From Gordonia namibiensis NBRC 108229 (GTDB lineage: Bacteria; Actinomycetota; Actinomycetes; Mycobacteriales; Mycobacteriaceae), in NCBI RefSeq assembly GCF_000298235.1, contig NZ_BAHE01000020.1:1-64000 (forward strand): a DNA stretch of 64,000 bases. Reading direction: 5' to 3'. The notes beneath the pieces are model-generated. The model searched no databases, had not been told where the DNA came from, and saw only the letters and a list, made by a program, of their open reading frames with translations. The translations under genes were made by a program, and so were the position numbers. Positions 17,759 to 28,185 of the stretch are shown here, in pieces; within the stretch, counting starts at the first letter, position 1, and every line of letters begins with the position of its first letter.

Positions 17759-19324
17759 GTGAACGAACCCCGACCCAGACGGCTCCTGCCGGGGAGGCCG
17801 GCGACCGGCTCCCGGCCCGCACGGACTCGCGGAAAGTTGCTGACCTGGGCCGCGGCCGGGCTCGCGCCCGCACTGCTGGCCGGAGGGCTCGTCGCTGCGA
17901 GTTCAACGGAATCGACCCTCGGGGTCGAGCTTTCGGTCGGGTCGACGGTGACGCTGATCGGACACGGTCATGGCCACGGCCGCGGAATGGGGCAATGGGG
18001 TGCGTACGGCTACGCCCGTAAGGGCTGGTCGGCACAGCAGATCCTGCGTCACTTCTACGGTGGAACCACCGCGGGGAAGGTGGACAGGCCCGAGATCATC
18101 GTGGCCCTCACGGGTCAGAACTCGGTGAATGTGCATGCGGACGCCGGAATGCGCGTCGGAGGTCAGACGGTGGCTCCCGGACAGGCGGTCAGCTTGTCCG
18201 GGGGCACGGCCACCATCCGCAGCGGCTGCGGCGGCGGTGTGATCCGCTCCGTCCCGGCCACGTTCGTCGAACCGCTGAGTATGGCGCCGAACCGGCCGGC
18301 GGCCGAGTTCCTCAAGTTCTGTGGTTCCGAGAAGGCTTACCGAGGCGCACTCGGCCTCGAAGGTGGACGCGTGGTCAACCGCATCCACATCGACGACTAC
18401 GTCAAGGGCGTCATCCCGCGCGAGAGCCTGCCTGCCTGGGCAGACTCCGGCGGTGCCGCGGCACTGCAGGCGCAAGCCGTCGCCGCCCGCACCTATGCAC
18501 TCGCCGCGATCGCCGGCGGTAAGAAGATCGACGACACCCAGAACTCCCAGGTGTATGGCGGCGTGTCCGGCGAGGACCGTCGTACCAATGTGGCGGCCGA
18601 CGCGACCGCAGGTCAGATTCTGCTGCAGAACGGCCAGCCCGCGTTCACCGAGTTCTCCGCCTCGACAGGTGGCTTCTCGGCCGGCGGTCGCTTCCCGGCC
18701 GTACCCGACGAAGGTGACACGGTCTCGCCAAACCACAACTGGACCGTGACCATCTCCGCCGGCACCATCGGCTCGGCGTTCGGTGTCGGTGCACTCCGCA
18801 GCTTCGAGGTCGTCGAGGCCAACGGCCTCGGCGCGGAGCACGGCCGCGCGATCAAGGTCCGTGCCGTGGGTTCCGGCGGAACCTCCGAGGTCTCCGGCGA
18901 GGAAGCCCGCACCAAGCTCAAGTTGAAGTCGTCGTGGTTCACCGTGCAGGGCCAGCCGGCGCCGCGCATCGTCAAGCCGCCCACCGGACCGTCCGGGCCC
19001 TCGCTGGGACTCGACTTCGGTAGCTTCGGTCAACTCGTCGACCAGATCATCCCCGGTGGGGCGAAGTTCCTGGAGATCGCCTCGTCGGCCATGGACGGCA
19101 AGTTCGCCGATCTCGGCGGCCTGTCCGGTCCGCTCGGAGAGGCGATGGGACTCCCGTCGCTGACCCCCGACGCCGCCGGCGTCACGCAGGTCTACGAGAA
19201 GGGGATGATGTTCTTCACCCCGGCCACCGGCCCGCGCGTCCTGGTCGGCAAGAGTCTCGCAGAGTTCCAGGAACGCGGCGGCATCCCGGCGCTGGGGTTC
19301 CCGAAGGAAGACGGGCTCGGTTAG
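17759..19324 (+). CDS. Exported SpoIID/LytB-domain protein
   Basis: A protein of 521 residues with an N-terminal hydrophobic signal/anchor (LTWAAAGLAPALLAGGLVAAS). The GHGHGHGRGMGQWGAYGYA block is followed by the SpoIID core HIDDYVKGVIPRESLPAWAD...QAQAVAARTYALA, a domain that in sporulation proteins cleaves denuded glycan strands. A Pro-rich linker follows, then a C-terminal GIPALGFPKEDG segment resembling an LGFP cell-wall-binding repeat. In a non-sporulating organism it likely works on peptidoglycan remodelling. I prefer the GTG at 17759 (AAGGA about 11 bases upstream) to the ATG at 17747. Its end overlaps the convergent GAF-ANTAR gene by 4 bases. Confidence 0.82.
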   Translation: MNEPRPRRLLPGRPATGSRPARTRGKLLTWAAAGLAPALLAGGLVAASSTESTLGVELSVGSTVTLIGHGHGHGRGMGQWGAYGYARKGWSAQQILRHFYGGTTAGKVDRPEIIVALTGQNSVNVHADAGMRVGGQTVAPGQAVSLSGGTATIRSGCGGGVIRSVPATFVEPLSMAPNRPAAEFLKFCGSEKAYRGALGLEGGRVVNRIHIDDYVKGVIPRESLPAWADSGGAAALQAQAVAARTYALAAIAGGKKIDDTQNSQVYGGVSGEDRRTNVAADATAGQILLQNGQPAFTEFSASTGGFSAGGRFPAVPDEGDTVSPNHNWTVTISAGTIGSAFGVGALRSFEVVEANGLGAEHGRAIKVRAVGSGGTSEVSGEEARTKLKLKSSWFTVQGQPAPRIVKPPTGPSGPSLGLDFGSFGQLVDQIIPGGAKFLEIASSAMDGKFADLGGLSGPLGEAMGLPSLTPDAAGVTQVYEKGMMFFTPATGPRVLVGKSLAEFQERGGIPALGFPKEDGLG

Positions 19325-20007
19325 GAGCTCTCCGGACCGGCCACGACGATCTGCGCAGCGACATCGACCAGCTTGGTGTTGGTGTCCTGCGACAGTCGGG
19401 CGAGCAGCGCGAATGCCTCGGTGGCGTCGAGCTTGTAGCGCTCCATGATCATGCCCTTGGCCTGACCGATGATGTCGCGTGAGCTCAGTGCGGCCCGGAG
19501 CTGCTGCTTCTCCTGGATGGCACCGAACGCGGTCGCGGCGTGCGCGGCGAACAGTTCGCCGAGCTGGCGCGCCTCGGTCGGGAACGCGTGGGGACGGGTG
19601 CTGTGCAGGTTCAGCGCGCCGAAGTCGTCTCCGTCGATGTACAAGAAGAAGCAGGCCATCGACCGGATGCCGATGTCGGCGGCGGCCGCGGCGAACCGCG
19701 GCCAGCGTTCCTCGACGTGCATGTCGTCGATCCACACCGTCACGTCGTTGACCGCGGCACGGATGCACGGCCCTTCGCCGAGTTTGCGCTGCAGCTCGTC
19801 GGCCTCGCCGCCCAGGTCGCCGATGACGACGGGGGTCTCGACCACGCCGTCAGACACGAGTGTCACCGACGCGTATTCCGCGCCCGGGATGGCGTCGACC
19901 GCGTACTTCGTCATCGAGCGCACGGCGGCCTCGGTGTCATCGCTTTGTTTACGCATCTCGCCGGCGATGCGCGTCATCTGCGCTCCGAAGTCCGACAACT
20001 GGGTCAC
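19321..20007 (-). CDS. GAF-ANTAR domain regulator
   Basis: A 228-residue two-domain regulator. Residues about 25-160 are a GAF sensory domain, with DAIPGAEYASVTLV, GEGPCIRAA and MACFFLYIDGDDFGALNLHS. Residues about 170-225 are an ANTAR RNA-binding domain (LRAALSSRDIIGQAKGMIMERYKLDATEAFALL). ANTAR proteins bind paired hairpins in transcripts and prevent termination. The GTG at 20007 is chosen as start because a perfect AAGGAGG lies 5 bases before it; an ATG at 20079 is in frame but weaker. The signal and RNA targets are unknown. Confidence 0.88.
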   Translation of the reverse strand: MTQLSDFGAQMTRIAGEMRKQSDDTEAAVRSMTKYAVDAIPGAEYASVTLVSDGVVETPVVIGDLGGEADELQRKLGEGPCIRAAVNDVTVWIDDMHVEERWPRFAAAAADIGIRSMACFFLYIDGDDFGALNLHSTRPHAFPTEARQLGELFAAHAATAFGAIQEKQQLRAALSSRDIIGQAKGMIMERYKLDATEAFALLARLSQDTNTKLVDVAAQIVVAGPESS

Positions 20008-20199
20008 TCCTGCCTCCTTGGGAGACCGCATTTCGCGCGTCTCAGCCGGCACGACAGCTGAGCGCAGGAAACGGAACACTCGTTTGTCGAGAATCTATTA
20101 TGCCGGATCGTATAACCGCGACGAATCGATGAGTCCCTCTCGTTGCGCAACCGACCGTTCAGGTGACAAATGGAGAACATCGAGCCGGAAATCGGTGTC

Positions 20200-20705
20200 G
20201 GAGTACGACGTCGAGGTCACCATCGGAGTTCCGGCCAGGGCTGCGTGGACGTCGTCGCCGGACTGTGGGTACTCGTCGAAACGGTCCGGTGTTCGGTGAC
20301 CATCGGCCCGGGGCCGGGCGTCGTCCGTCGAATCCGTCGGGAGTGACGATCCCCACGAAACCGTCGGCCCGGAGTCGGCGGTCGTCGACGTGGGTGAGCA
20401 GCCAGTCGGGCGGCACCGCCGAGTCGGCATCGGACGTCGGGAATCAGGTGGTGCCGGCCGTCGTCGGTGATGCAGCGGCGAAGCCCGTCCGAGGCGCGGT
20501 GCCGACGCACCTGGCCGTCACGTAGACCCTTGTCTGTGGGCAGGGACGGTGCCGGCGGAGTCGTCGTCGCAGGAGCCGAGGGCCACGATCACCTGCACCG
20601 ACGGTCGGACGGCGGCGATCGCGGCGTCGAGTGCGGCCAGACACCAGGGGGCAGCGCCTGCTCGTTGTGGGCGGGCACCACGACCGCGATGTCGGTGATG
20701 GCGGA
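20200..20705 (-). pseudogene. Degenerate family 2 glycosyltransferase
   Basis: No intact frame covers this 880-base gap before glf, but minus-strand translation gives consecutive pieces of a GT2 glycosyltransferase in different frames. ITDIAVVVPAHNEQAL (from about 20699) is the N-terminal nucleotide-binding strand. A frameshift leads to CLAALDAAIAAVRPSVQVIV and SCDDDSAGTVPAH. Another gives TARCVGTAPRTGFAAA. After an in-frame TGA comes SDADSAVPPDWLLTHVDD with the DXD-like motif and DGFVGIVTPDGF, then a DVHAALAG remnant. At least two frameshifts and one stop are present. The function before decay was transfer of a sugar; the acceptor is unknown. Confidence 0.75.
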
Positions 20706-20883
20706 GCCACCGCGGGAAGTGGTGTGGCGGCCCTGAGTGCCGACAACTGGAGTCGAGACGTCACGGTGCCCCGAACCACCCGAGAAGCAGAGGAACCGGC
20801 CCGATGTCTGCAGACCGACGATCGAACATTGCCCGGCGACCACCGTGGCTCGGAGAATCCTCAGGATGGGTCCGTTACCCTGA

Positions 20884-22098
<1,215 letters not shown>

Positions 22099-24042
22099 AT
22101 GACGGTGACCCCCGTGAACCAGTCCGAGATCCCCGACGCGGGCATCGGGCCGTCGAAGGCGAAATCCCTTCTGCAGCGCGTGATCTTCCCGCGCGCGGGT
22201 GAGCCGCTCGACGTGCGGTCGCTGTACCTGCTCGAATCGGACTCCAACAACCGGCGGGCACACGCACCGAGCCGTACCTCGGTGCTGCTCGGCGGCGAAT
22301 CCGAGGTCAGCTTCGAGACCTACTTCAACGCTTTCGCGGCCGCCTACTGGCGTCGCTGGAGCATCCTGGACTCGGTGGTGCTGCGCATCGAGGTGGTCGG
22401 CACCGCTCGCGTCGACCTGTACCGCTCCAAGATCGACGGCTCGCGCATCGGTATCGGCGGCGACCTGATCGCCACCGACGAACACGGCCGCGGCGTGGTC
22501 GAGTTCGAGCTCGATCTCGGCCCGTTCGAGGACGGCGGCTGGATCTGGTTCGACATCACCACCGACACCGACACCGAGATCGTCTCGGCCGGTTGGTATT
22601 CGCCGGTCGACGCACCGACCTCCGACGCCGACACCAAGCGCGTGACCGTCGGCATCCCGACCTTCAACCGTCCCACCGACGCGGTCAACGCACTGGCCGC
22701 CCTGACCTCCGACCCGATGGTCGACGAGGTCATCGACGCGGTCATCATGCCCGACCAGGGCACCAAGAAGGTCGTCGACGAACCCGGATACACAGAGGCC
22801 GCAACGGCTCTCGGTGATCGGTTGCACATCTTCGACCAGGGCAACCTCGGCGGCTCGGGTGGCTACGCACGCATCATGTACGAGGCGTTGCGACTCACCG
22901 ATTCGCCCTACATCCTCTACATGGACGACGACATCGCCATCGAGCCGGACTCGATCCTGCGCGCGCTGGCCATGTCGCGATTCGCCAAGTCCCCCATGCT
23001 CGTCGGCGGACAGATGCTCAACCTGCAGGACCGCAGCCACCTGCACTGCATGGGTGAGGTCATCCGACGCGACACCTTCATGTGGACCGCGGCGCCATTC
23101 GTCGAATACGACCACAACTTCTCCGAGTACCCCCTGCGGGACCGGGAGAACTCGAAGAACCTGCACCGCCGGATCGACGTCGAGGGCAACGGCTGGTGGA
23201 TGTGCATGATCCCCCGCGAATGTGCCGAGACCATCGGCCTGCCGATGCCACTGTTCATCAAGTGGGACGACTGGGAATTCGCGCTGCGCGCGGCGAAGGC
23301 CGGTTACCCGACGGCCACCATCCCGGGCATCGCGATCTGGCACATGGCGTGGAGCGACAAGGACGACGCCATCGACTGGCAGGCGTACTTCCATCTGCGC
23401 AACCGGCTCGTCGTCGCATCCATCCACCACGACGGACCGATCAAGGGCATCCTGCGGTCGATGACCAAGGCGACCGCGAAACATCTTCTCTGCCTTGAGT
23501 ACTCGACGGTGGCCATTCAGAACGAGGCGATCCGGGACTTCCTCGCCGGCCCCGACCACATCCGCAGCCTCCTGCCGACCGCGCTGCCGAAGGTCGCGGC
23601 GATCCGCAAGGAGTACCCGGACGCGGTCGTGCTGCCGTCGGCCACCGCGCTGCCCCGGACCTCCGGAGAGGCAACGCATCTGGGCACGTCGATCCCGCTG
23701 AACCCGATCAGCAAGATCAAGGCGCTGGCCGCATCCGTGGTCAACAACGCCCGGCCCGCCGACCCCCGTCATCACGAGGTCCCGCAGGCGAACTACCCGC
23801 CGATCGAGGCGCGCTGGTTCTCGCTCGGCCGCGTCGACGGTGTCACCGTCACCACGGCCGACGGTCGGGGAGTGGTGTACCGGCAGCGGGATCGCGAGAA
23901 GATGATCGCGCTCGCGCGTGAGCATTTCGCGCTGATCAAGGAACTCCAGGACAAGTTCGGCGACATGAAGCAGCAGTACCGCGCCGCACATCGTGAGTTG
24001 ACCAGTAAGGAGAGCTGGGCGGGTGTCTTCGGAATCGAGTAG
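22099..24042 (+). CDS. glfT2: Galactofuranosyltransferase GlfT2
   Basis: A 647-residue processive bifunctional (beta-1,5/beta-1,6) galactofuranosyltransferase that extends the galactan on the decaprenyl-linked intermediate at the inner face of the membrane. An N-terminal beta-barrel domain (about 1-170) precedes a GT-A domain: VGIPTFNRPTDAV, NLGGSGGYARI, the metal-binding YMDDDIAIE (D276-D278), GNGWWMCMIPRE, IKWDDWEFALRA and IWHMAW. Length matches Rv3808c. It abuts glf and its 3' end overlaps the phosphatase gene by 20 bases. Confidence 0.96.
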   Translation: MTVTPVNQSEIPDAGIGPSKAKSLLQRVIFPRAGEPLDVRSLYLLESDSNNRRAHAPSRTSVLLGGESEVSFETYFNAFAAAYWRRWSILDSVVLRIEVVGTARVDLYRSKIDGSRIGIGGDLIATDEHGRGVVEFELDLGPFEDGGWIWFDITTDTDTEIVSAGWYSPVDAPTSDADTKRVTVGIPTFNRPTDAVNALAALTSDPMVDEVIDAVIMPDQGTKKVVDEPGYTEAATALGDRLHIFDQGNLGGSGGYARIMYEALRLTDSPYILYMDDDIAIEPDSILRALAMSRFAKSPMLVGGQMLNLQDRSHLHCMGEVIRRDTFMWTAAPFVEYDHNFSEYPLRDRENSKNLHRRIDVEGNGWWMCMIPRECAETIGLPMPLFIKWDDWEFALRAAKAGYPTATIPGIAIWHMAWSDKDDAIDWQAYFHLRNRLVVASIHHDGPIKGILRSMTKATAKHLLCLEYSTVAIQNEAIRDFLAGPDHIRSLLPTALPKVAAIRKEYPDAVVLPSATALPRTSGEATHLGTSIPLNPISKIKALAASVVNNARPADPRHHEVPQANYPPIEARWFSLGRVDGVTVTTADGRGVVYRQRDREKMIALAREHFALIKELQDKFGDMKQQYRAAHRELTSKESWAGVFGIE

Positions 24043-24781
24043 TCCCGACGTGCAGGTCGAGGAGTCGGCGAAGCTCCCGGCCGACGACGCACCCAGACCC
24101 CTCGCGGGCGAGGAGAAGGTCCTCGTCGCCATCCAGACGGGCATCGGTTCCCGTCCGGGTGTGCGGTCGGCGGCGCGCGGTCTGTCGCACCTCGGCGAAC
24201 ACGCCCTGGGCTGGCTGGCCATCTCCGGTGCCGGCTGGACGCTGGCGCGTGCCCGCGGCGACGTGCGGTCGCAGCAGCTGTGGATCGAAGCCGGTGTGGG
24301 CGCCTTCGGTGCGCACGCGGCCTCGGTGATCATCAAGCGCATCGTGCGCCGGCCCCGGCCGGCCCACCCCGCCATCGACATCGGGGTGTCCACGCCGAGC
24401 AAGCTGAGCTTCCCGTCGTCGCACGCCACCTCGACCACCGCCGCGGCGATCCTGATCGGCCGTGCGGCCGGCTGGGACGCCAAGGTGCTGCCCGCGGCGC
24501 TGGTGCCGCCGATGCTTCTGTCGCGTCTCGTACTCGGCGTTCACTATCCGACAGACGTCACCGCGGGTGCCGCGATCGGTGCCGCGAGCGCAGCGGCCGT
24601 CATCGCGGGCGATAAGGTGCTGCTCGAACCCACCCGGAATGCTCCGGCCTCAGGACGTGCCCGCCGCGCGGCGCGCGCCCTGACCCGGCTCGGCCTCACG
24701 GCCGCGGTGCCCGGCGGGCCGCTGCGACTCGCCGCGTCCCCCGTCATCGCACGGGTGACACGACACAGGGAGAGTGCATGA
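24023..24781 (+). CDS. PAP2-family phosphatase (Rv3807c-like)
   Basis: A 252-residue membrane phosphatase of the PAP2 superfamily. The three motifs are IKRIVRRPRP, SFPSSHATS and LSRLVLGVHYPTD, with the catalytic His in the second and third. In mycobacteria the homologue Rv3807c is assigned as decaprenyl-phosphoryl-5-phosphoribose phosphatase, the step after UbiA in making decaprenyl-phospho-arabinose. The GTG at 24023 starts inside the end of glfT2, and the stop overlaps the ubiA start as ATGA (24778-24781), so the three genes are tightly coupled. The C-terminus is basic. The enzymatic role here is inferred from homology and position. Confidence 0.88.
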   Translation: MSSESSSPDVQVEESAKLPADDAPRPLAGEEKVLVAIQTGIGSRPGVRSAARGLSHLGEHALGWLAISGAGWTLARARGDVRSQQLWIEAGVGAFGAHAASVIIKRIVRRPRPAHPAIDIGVSTPSKLSFPSSHATSTTAAAILIGRAAGWDAKVLPAALVPPMLLSRLVLGVHYPTDVTAGAAIGAASAAAVIAGDKVLLEPTRNAPASGRARRAARALTRLGLTAAVPGGPLRLAASPVIARVTRHRESA

Positions 24782-25701
24782 GCGAGGAGCCGATCGAGCA
24801 CGGGAAGGTCGCCGGGCCCCCGAAGAACCTGGCCACCGGGCTGATCAAGGCGATCCGTCCGCGGCAGTGGGTGAAGAACGTGCTGGTGCTCGCCGCGCCG
24901 CTGGCCGCCGGCAACATCACCGACGCCTCGGTGCTGGGCTCCGCGGCCATCGCCTTCGTCGCGTTCTGCCTTGCCGCGTCGAGCATCTACCTGGTCAACG
25001 ACGCGATGGACGTCGAGTCCGACCGCAATCACCCGACCAAGCGGTTCCGTCCCATCGCCGCCGGCGTGGTCCCGGTACCGCTGGCCTACGGGCTCGCCGC
25101 CGTGCTGCTGGCCGCGTCCATCGGCATCTCGTTCCTGGCGAACTGGCAGACCGCGGTCGTCATCGCGATCTACCTGGTCATCCAGCTCGGCTACTGCTTC
25201 GGCCTCAAGAACCAGGCCGTCATCGACATCTGCATCGTGTCGTCGGGCTTCCTGCTGCGGGCGATCGCCGGTGGTGTCGCCGCCGAGATCGTGCTGTCGC
25301 AGTGGTTCCTGCTCGTCATGGCCTTCGGTTCGCTGTTCATGGCCGCCGGCAAGCGGTACGCCGAATTGCAGCTCGCCGAGCGCACCGGCGCCAAGATCCG
25401 CAAGGCGCTGCAGTACTACACCACCACCTACCTGCGGTTCGTCTGGACGCTGTCGGCCACGGCCGTGGTGGTCTTCTACGGACTCTGGGCGTTCGACAAG
25501 GGCGCCGAGAACCATGACACCAACGTCGCCTACGCGATCTCGATGGTGCCGTTCACGGTCGCGATCCTGCGTTATGCGGTCGATGTCGACGGTGGCGCAG
25601 CAGGGGAACCCGAGGAGATCGCCCTCGGCGACCGCATTCTGCAGCTGCTGGCCGTGGCCTGGTTAGTATGCGTGGGTGTCGCGGTCTATGCAGTCAATTG
25701 A
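24778..25701 (+). CDS. ubiA: Decaprenyl-phosphate phosphoribosyltransferase
   Basis: A 307-residue polytopic UbiA-family prenyltransferase. The first Asp-rich motif is NDAMDVESDRNHPTKRFRP (N74, D75, D78), followed by about nine helices. The second conserved region includes GSLFMAAGKRYAEL. In mycobacteria (Rv3806c) it joins phosphoribosyl pyrophosphate to decaprenyl phosphate, the first committed step toward the arabinose donor of arabinogalactan and lipoarabinomannan. It overlaps the phosphatase by 4 bases and the aftB gene by 26 bases. Confidence 0.93.
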   Translation: MSEEPIEHGKVAGPPKNLATGLIKAIRPRQWVKNVLVLAAPLAAGNITDASVLGSAAIAFVAFCLAASSIYLVNDAMDVESDRNHPTKRFRPIAAGVVPVPLAYGLAAVLLAASIGISFLANWQTAVVIAIYLVIQLGYCFGLKNQAVIDICIVSSGFLLRAIAGGVAAEIVLSQWFLLVMAFGSLFMAAGKRYAELQLAERTGAKIRKALQYYTTTYLRFVWTLSATAVVVFYGLWAFDKGAENHDTNVAYAISMVPFTVAILRYAVDVDGGAAGEPEEIALGDRILQLLAVAWLVCVGVAVYAVN

Positions 25702-27784
25702 CGGTCTGCAACCCACCGACGGTGTCGGTTCCGATCCCGTCGACGACCCCGAGGTAACGGGCACCCGCACGACGGGCGCGCCCGTGGTCGACAAGGCGCG
25801 GCGTCGTCTCGCCGCGGCCAGTTTTCTGATCGGCGCCGTCGCCGTCAGCACGTTGTTCGCCGTCGGCGCCTGGCAGCGCCGGTGGATCGCCGACGACGGC
25901 CTGATCGTGCTGCGCACGCTGCGGAACCTCTTCGCAGGCAACGGGCCGGTGTTCAACGCGGGCGAACGCGTCGAGGCCAACACCTCGACCGCCTGGACCT
26001 ACCTGCTGTGGTTCTGGGCGTGGGTCACCGACGGCCAGCTCGAGTACGTCGCCCTCTGGGTGGCCCTGGTGTGTTCGGTCGCAGCCATCCCGATCGCGAT
26101 GTACGGCAGCGCACGTCTCTACGGCAACCGCCTCGGCGGGATCACCGGTGACGGTTGGACGCTGCTGCTCCCGTTCGGTGCCATCATCTACATCGCCATC
26201 CCGCCGGCCCGCGACTTCGCGACGAGCGGTCTGGAGAACGGGCTCTGCATCTTCTGGGCCGCCGTCCTGTGGTGTCAGCTGGTCGCCTGGGCCCGACGCG
26301 GTCCACAGACGACCCGCCGGGCGTCGGCGGCAACGCTCGCGCTCGCGTTCACCGCGGGTCTCGCTCCGCTGGTTCGGCCCGAACTCACCGTGTTCGGCGG
26401 ACTGGTGCTCCTGCTCGTCTTCTTCGCGCCGCTCGGTTGGAAGATGCGACTCGGCGTGGCCGTCGTCGCCGGTGCCCTGCCGGTGGGCTACCAGATCTTC
26501 CGGATGGGCTACTACGCCCTGCTCGTCCCCAACCCGGCGGTCGCCAAGGACGCCAGCGGTGCCAAGTGGGAGCAGGGTTTCGCCTATCTGACCAATCTGT
26601 TCGGTCCGTACGTGCTCCTGCTGCCGGTCGTGATGGTCGTCGTCGCCGGCGTGATCCTCGTCGTCGGTGCACGTCTGCGCGCCGATGCCGCCACGAGCAC
26701 CGCGGACCCGACCACCGTCGACCCCGACCGCTCGCGTCTGGGCGTGCTCTCGGCCCGACTCCAGTCGTCGACCGCCGTGGTGTCCGTGGTCATCGTGGCC
26801 GGCCTCATCCTGATCGTCTACTGGATGCGTCAGGGTGGCGATTTCATGCACGGCCGCGTGCTGCTCGTGCCCTTGTTCGTCACGCTGCTGCCGCTCATGG
26901 TCGTGCCGCTGACGATTCCCGCGCACCTCGGTGCCGCCCTCGGCCGACGCCGTGCCGCGCAGGAATCCGTCATCGACGACGAGCCCGAACCCGTCGAGGT
27001 GTCGCCGGCCGAACGTCGCCGGACCCGCGTCGGATTGGCCGGTGCGGTCGCCATGGCAGGCCTGTGGATCACGGTTCTTGTGTGGGGGATCAGCACCCAC
27101 GCGAACGTGCTGCCCAACGCCGGGATCGACATCGGACGCAGCGGCATCGTCGACGAGCGTCGCTTCTATGTGACCAACATGGGCAACGAGAACCCAGTGA
27201 CCGCCGAGGACTACCTCGCCTACCCGCGGATGAGCGCGATGGTCGAGAAGATCGACAAATACCGCGAGGACGGCGGCGTCATCCTGCCGTCGTTCAACTA
27301 CGACGAGTGGTACGTCGCGCAGCTGCCCGCGGTGATGCCCAAGGGTGCCGAGCGTCAGGTGACGGTCTACTTCCTCAATCTCGGCATGACGAGCATGAAC
27401 GCGCCGCTCGACGTGCGCGTCATCGACCAGATGGGTCTGGCGTATCCGCTCGCCGCACACACCGAGCGGCTCGAGGACGGCCGCATCGGACACGACAAGA
27501 TCCTGCCCAGCGAATGGGTCGTCGCCGAGGCCGGGGCCTATCCGCGCAAGCCGGTTCTGCCGGGCTACCTCGACGAGGACCTCGTCCGGCAGGCGCAGGT
27601 GGCGCTGCAGTGCCCCGAGACCAAGGATCGGTTCGCGTCCTTCGAGGGCCCGTGGTCGCTCACCCGCTTCAAGCACAATCTGAAGCAGGCGTTCACGTTC
27701 AACAGTTACCGCATCCAGCGCGAGCCGGAGTACGAGATCGCCCGGTGCGGACTCGAGATGCCGCCGCCCGTGAACCCGGAGTAG
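25676..27784 (+). CDS. aftB: Arabinofuranosyltransferase AftB
   Basis: A 702-residue GT-C membrane glycosyltransferase. About nine to ten hydrophobic segments fill the first 430 residues, with the conserved IADDGLIVLRTLRNL loop near residue 70 holding the catalytic Asp pair, ERVEANTSTAW, and RQGGDFMHGR before the last helices. The C-terminal 270 residues form a periplasmic domain. AftB (Rv3805c) adds the terminal beta-1,2-linked arabinofuranose to arabinan, the sites where mycolates are attached. I use the GTG at 25676, which overlaps ubiA; an ATG at 25688 is also possible. Confidence 0.92.
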   Translation: MSRSMQSIDGLQPTDGVGSDPVDDPEVTGTRTTGAPVVDKARRRLAAASFLIGAVAVSTLFAVGAWQRRWIADDGLIVLRTLRNLFAGNGPVFNAGERVEANTSTAWTYLLWFWAWVTDGQLEYVALWVALVCSVAAIPIAMYGSARLYGNRLGGITGDGWTLLLPFGAIIYIAIPPARDFATSGLENGLCIFWAAVLWCQLVAWARRGPQTTRRASAATLALAFTAGLAPLVRPELTVFGGLVLLLVFFAPLGWKMRLGVAVVAGALPVGYQIFRMGYYALLVPNPAVAKDASGAKWEQGFAYLTNLFGPYVLLLPVVMVVVAGVILVVGARLRADAATSTADPTTVDPDRSRLGVLSARLQSSTAVVSVVIVAGLILIVYWMRQGGDFMHGRVLLVPLFVTLLPLMVVPLTIPAHLGAALGRRRAAQESVIDDEPEPVEVSPAERRRTRVGLAGAVAMAGLWITVLVWGISTHANVLPNAGIDIGRSGIVDERRFYVTNMGNENPVTAEDYLAYPRMSAMVEKIDKYREDGGVILPSFNYDEWYVAQLPAVMPKGAERQVTVYFLNLGMTSMNAPLDVRVIDQMGLAYPLAAHTERLEDGRIGHDKILPSEWVVAEAGAYPRKPVLPGYLDEDLVRQAQVALQCPETKDRFASFEGPWSLTRFKHNLKQAFTFNSYRIQREPEYEIARCGLEMPPPVNPE

Positions 27785-28185
27785 GTGGTGCCCGGGCGGT
27801 ATTCGGGTGCGCGCGACCCTGGCACACGAACCCAAGTAAATGCACAGAAAACGCGTACTCTGCGCTGAGGACTTGCCCCGGAACATCTCGGATCGGTAAC
27901 GTCCCGACGTCAGAGGTCGATAAACCTTTCGTGACCGATGTGTCCTGGAAAGTGCCGGGGCACGCACGGTGACGGGGTTGTGATCGCGATCACAAGGTTT
28001 GTCACGGTCGGGGGCATCGAATAGGCTCGCCGACGGCGAATCGCATGCGAGATCGGCTCGGAAACCATCGTCGCGCCGCGCTCTGCGCCGGGGGACGAGA
28101 GATGTGAGACGCACAAGAACCGGTCGGGTTCCGCGGGAGGTGAGACCTCCGGTGATCCGATCGGCCGAAGAGGGAGATTCTGTAC
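27785..28185. promoter_or_regulatory. Mycolyltransferase upstream region with a CRP/GlxR-type palindrome
   Basis: This 401-base gap has no credible gene. It carries TTGTGATCGCGATCACAA at 27978-27995, a perfect 18-bp palindrome fitting the CRP/GlxR consensus TGTGA-N6-TCACA, about 190 bases before the mycolyltransferase start. A 10-bp palindrome TCGCATGCGA lies at 28041-28050. The distance suggests a long leader or an upstream promoter around 28000. Confidence 0.55.
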
